From: CAILZL01 sp963791615 | GTDB lineage: Bacteria > Pseudomonadota > Gammaproteobacteria > Steroidobacterales > Steroidobacteraceae | Reading direction: 5' to 3' | NCBI GenBank assembly: GCA_963791615.1 | Contig: CAWBTE010000006.1 | Span: 1,662,926-1,726,925, forward strand | DNA: 64,000 nucleotides | Shown: positions 61,290 through 64,000 of the stretch, one piece after another | Layout of the letters: each line of letters starts with the position of its first letter | Numbering within the stretch: the first letter of the stretch is position 1 | The notes under the pieces: model-generated | What the model saw: the letters and a program-made list of their open reading frames with translations, nothing else | What the model was told of the DNA's origin: nothing | Databases searched by the model: none | Position numbers and translations under genes: made by a program

Positions 61290-61711
61290 GTGCGAACAAG
61301 GAGATCGTTCGACGCCTCGTCGACGGAGTCTGGAGGGATCGCAACCTCGCGCTCATCGACGAGCTCGTCGCCCAGGACTACGTGGGGCACGATCCGACCC
61401 AACCCGAGCCGATCCAGGGCCGGGACGGGTTCAGGCAGTTCGTCGGCATGTACCAGTCGGCGTTCCACGACGCGACGGTCACGATCGACGATCAGATCGC
61501 CGAGGGCGACCACGTCGTGACCCGTTGGACGGGTCGGGGCACGCACACGGGCGAGTTGATGGGGATCGCCCCTACCGGCAAGGAGGTGACCGTCAGCGGC
61601 ATCACCATCTCACGGCTCGCGGACGGGAAGATCGCCGAGGAATGGGAGCTGATGGACGCCCTGGGAATGCTCGTCCAGCTCGGCGCGGTACCGCAGCCGG
61701 CGACCGCGTAA
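61286..61711 (+). CDS. SnoaL-like / ester-cyclase-type polyketide-cyclase-fold protein
   Basis: Intact 141 residues. Family text: NKEIVRRLVDGVWRDRNLAL, YVGHDPTQPEPIQGRDGFRQ, VTIDDQIAEGDHVVTRWTGR and GTHTGELMGIAPTGKEVTVS, ending ADGKIAEEWELMDALGMLVQ. NTF2-like cone fold; substrate unknown. GAGGAGG lies nine bases before GTG 61286. It is overlapped by a small membrane peptide gene and closed by a hairpin. Confidence 0.85.
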   Translation: MSANKEIVRRLVDGVWRDRNLALIDELVAQDYVGHDPTQPEPIQGRDGFRQFVGMYQSAFHDATVTIDDQIAEGDHVVTRWTGRGTHTGELMGIAPTGKEVTVSGITISRLADGKIAEEWELMDALGMLVQLGAVPQPATA

Positions 61712-61730
61712 CCAGCGCCCACGAGCACTC

Positions 61731-61756
61731 GAAGGGCCGCCCACGGGCGGCCCTTC
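61731..61756 (+). terminator. 12-bp hairpin with short T-rich tail
   Basis: GAAGGGCCGCCC pairs with GGGCGGCCCTTC around AC, followed by GTTGT. It begins 20 bases after the SnoaL-like gene. Confidence 0.75.
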
Positions 61757-61854
61757 GTTGTGCGGAGACGCCTCAAGCGAAGGAAGGCCCGGGCCGATAC
61801 GTGTCGTACCTTCGGTCAGAGCCGGTGTCTGCATCGTTCTCCCACCCCCCCTTC

Positions 61855-62101
61855 ATGCCTTGCCCCGAGTGCGGTGCTTCGGTGGCGGTCGCGACGGAGG
61901 CCGAGCACGTCTGCAATCCGGATCGCCGGCTCGACTTCGAGCTGTTCCAGCTCCGCGCGGAGATCTCGGGCCTGGACACCGAGATCGAGGACTACCTCTC
62001 CTCGACACAGGGCCGCTTCGAGCAGTGGTACGCCGAACACGAGCGGCAAGGCGACAGAGGACGATCCGCCCGACGAGTCGGACGGCGAGCCCCGAGCGTA
62101 G
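61855..62101 (+). CDS. Small zinc-ribbon-like protein
   Basis: About 82 residues starting MPCPECGASVAVATEAEHVC. The CPECG and later Cys form a single treble-clef-like half-ribbon. A helix follows (DFELFQLRAEISGLDTEIED) and an acidic tail, DDPPDESDGEPRA, reached after a shift near 62055. Probably cytoplasmic. No specific family. Confidence 0.6.
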
Positions 62102-62273
62102 CGGCGGCCGTCGCTGCCCGGCGAACGGCTGACCGGGTCGGGGCGCATTGTTCACCCGTTTGCGCTTCCGTCATGGCCCGACCGGGTGATGGAAGGCCGT
62201 CCGCGCGATGCAACGATGTCGCGACACCGCCTGCGGCCGGCGATGTCGATCACACCGACCGAAGGGACGTCAG

Positions 62274-64000
62274 ATGGCCGCAAAGCCGAATGCCGCGTCG
62301 CGCCTCCAGATCGACCTCGTCGATCTCGACGAAGACCGTGAGCGGCCGGCTCTCGCGGTCTACGCCATCGACCGAGCCGGGACGGTGCTGCACCGCGCAG
62401 ACGTCGATGCCCGCGGCGGCGCCGCGATGCCGCCGGCCATGCTCGAAAAGGCGTCCGAACTGCTCGTCGGGCCGCCCCTGGAAACCCTCGAGGGCATCGA
62501 GCGCTCCGCGCTTGCCCGTTTCCACGCAGGGGACGTGCTCGAGCGTCTGAAGGAACGCAGGCCGCTCGAGCTCGGCCCCGCCGACTGGGGCAGGTTCTTC
62601 CTCGGGCGCACCTGCGTCGGTGGCGCTGTTCGGAAGTGCTGGTTCCCGCCGTTCTTCGACCGTGAGCTGTTGCTCGAAGCCTCGCCGCAGCGGAGCGCCG
62701 GCTTCGACCGACTGAAGGCGACTTCTCTGGGGCTCGGCTCCGCACGGGCGCTCGCGACGGCGGAAGACCTGGTCGTGGCCCTGCCACCTGCTCCGCCTCT
62801 CGTCGCCTCGACGCTGTGAGAAGGTCTGCGACGGGCTCGTGATCGTCTACCGGCGACGCTGCTGCTGCCCGCCGATCGTGATCGACGACCCTCGCCTCGA
62901 CGACCTGATCGACCGGCTGCGGGAGATCGTCGAGATCATCCCCTGGCCGCCCGAGCCGGATCCGGGACCGATCGGCCCGCCCGGCCCGGGACCCGATCCC
63001 GCGCCGTTCGGCCTCTTCGCCGGCGGCACGGTCGGGCGTGCGGCCGTGAACGCGCCACGCGACCTGTACGCACTCCAGACGCTCGACGCCCACGTCAAGC
63101 CGCAGTACGTCCTCGACCGCGAGTACCTGCGCCCGTTCTGGTGCCACTGCGGGTCGGCGAAGATGGTCGGCCAGGGCTCGCTGCGCCCCGACGGCACGTT
63201 CAACGTCTGCTGGCATGAACCGCTGTCGATCTTCCAGCCCCATTGCCACGACGAGTACGCGTTCGTCGTGCGGCAGAGCATCAACGGAGCGACGGTCACG
63301 GTGTACGACGGCCTCGCCGCGAACGAGTGGTTCCACACGTCGAGCGGGATCGTGTTGACGACCTACGACCGCCGGGCGCTTTCGTGCCGCGAGAACGACT
63401 TCCCCGGCAGGCGCGGGCGCGTTCGTGCTGCTGCAGGACATCGGTGGCACCCCGAGCCACCGGCTGAAGACCCCCGACGCGGACGGGCCCGAGAGCGTCC
63501 AGGCGCCGGTCGCCTACAACGACGGGCTCGTCAACCCGGCGGCGTCACCTGCTGCGGCGAAGGGCAGCTACCTGGATCAGAACTGGGGCGGAACCCTGGC
63601 TCTCCGCTACCACTTCAGCGAACCGATGAAGACCGGCCCGGCAGTCGGCGCCAAGTACTACCGGATCAGTGTCAGCGCGGCTAGCGGGAGCGGCGACCCG
63701 ACGGGTAGCCGCTCGACCTTCGACCAGCCGCTCTCGTGGCTCTACTACCAGCCTTCAGGCACCGACGTGCTCGTGCTGTCGGAGCCACTCGGGCCGTTCA
63801 GCGCCGGCGGCGAGGCAAACCTGTATCTGATCCCGTACGACGCCGATCGCGACTGGCAGAGCGGCCAGTTCCACGGCGCCGTCGATACGACGGACTTCGC
63901 CGAACGGGCGGCACCTGATCACCGTCGAGGTGTTCGACGGCGGCAGGCAACGCGGACTCCGTCCCGCGGGCTCCGCCGGCGCGGGAACGGACAAGGCGTT
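62274..64000 (+). CDS. Large Cys- and Pro-rich protein of unknown function (partial)
   Basis: ATG 62274 follows GAAGGGACG. The first domain (residues 1-180) reads RLQIDLVDLDEDRERPALAV, YAIDRAGTVLHRADVDARGG, resembling a carboxypeptidase-regulatory-like beta sandwich. After a shift at 62816 comes CEKVCDGLVIVYRRRCCCPP, then a Pro-rich linker (WPPEPDPGPIGPPGPGPDP). A second domain follows with WCHCGSAKMVGQGS, FNVCWHEPLSIFQPHCHDEY and NQNWGGTLALRYHFSE-like text, in turn with YDADRDWQSGQFHGAVDTTD. Shifts near 63415 and 63905. It has no signal peptide and is cut by the right edge. I recall related long proteins in other environmental bacteria, but no function. Confidence 0.6.

Noticed and set aside
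62152..63450. A 432-codon open frame on the minus strand under the large Cys-rich protein
   Set aside because: Arg/Ala/Pro-rich text without domains. The plus strand has a ribosome site, Cys/His motifs and domain-like composition, so the minus frame is a shadow.

Overview
The window looks like a chromosomal segment of a very GC-rich actinobacterium, probably a Thermoleophilia/Gaiella-like soil or freshwater lineage. The reasons are strong G/C codon bias, a BTAD-type regulator, short secreted proteins with an RPDDRATHGPG repeat, class III cyclase and SNF2/SWIM gene pairs, and many genes with leaderless-type promoters. The lineage is an inference. No integrase, transposase, phage structural gene or CRISPR array was seen. 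About half of the larger genes switch reading frame one or more times while their protein homology continues without loss. I treat these as probable one-base (or CGAG-duplication) sequence errors, not as real pseudogenes, and give the whole gene span.

Left part (1-26 kb). A membrane-spanning regulator (winged helix, BTAD, one transmembrane segment, beta-propeller, periplasmic-binding domain) is cut by the left edge. It is followed by a repeat-containing small secreted protein, a small winged-helix protein, an MMPL exporter, a membrane protein coupled to a serine hydrolase, YaaA, a polytopic membrane protein, a KSTD-like flavoprotein next to an IclR regulator, and a cysteine dioxygenase. A divergent pair then encodes a stand-alone cyclic-nucleotide-binding domain and an alpha/beta-hydrolase/adenylate cyclase fusion. 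Next are an antibiotic-monooxygenase/NDH-2-like pair, a secreted beta-propeller protein, an acyl-CoA synthetase, an ABC exporter pair, a VOC protein, a luciferase-like oxidoreductase, a DUF885 peptidase-like protein and a homocysteine methyltransferase-like protein.

Middle part (26-46 kb). MutS2, a MarR regulator with an operator-like repeat, the SNF2 helicase/SWIM pair closed by a 16-bp hairpin, a secreted two-repeat helical protein, a DUF1345-like membrane protein, two aldo/keto reductases, an ornithine cyclodeaminase/YcaQ pair, a PLP gamma-family enzyme, a metallo-beta-lactamase-fold protein, an MFS exporter, a GNAT protein, a MATE exporter with an SDR, a degenerate GGDEF protein and a cyclophilin.

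Right part (46-64 kb). The most unusual locus is an FtsH-like membrane AAA+ metalloprotease with two large inserts, overlapped by a single-span membrane partner and followed by a small HExxH protein (46.4-50.1 kb). After it come a two-domain VOC protein, a MOSC protein, a transglutaminase, a fatty-acid desaturase, DUF779 and an aldehyde dehydrogenase. From 56.2 kb gene density drops: an MlrC-type peptidase remnant runs into a tRNA-Glu, followed by orphan genes, a secreted beta-helix/VCBS protein and a tRNA-Val. The window closes with a SnoaL-like protein, a small zinc-ribbon protein and a large Cys/Pro-rich protein of unknown function cut by the right edge.

At least twelve genes carry TANNNT 5-8 bases before the start codon, so much of this region is probably transcribed as leaderless mRNA. 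Many neighbours are coupled by 4-base ATGA/GTGA overlaps, and two by CTGA overlaps that imply CTG starts.
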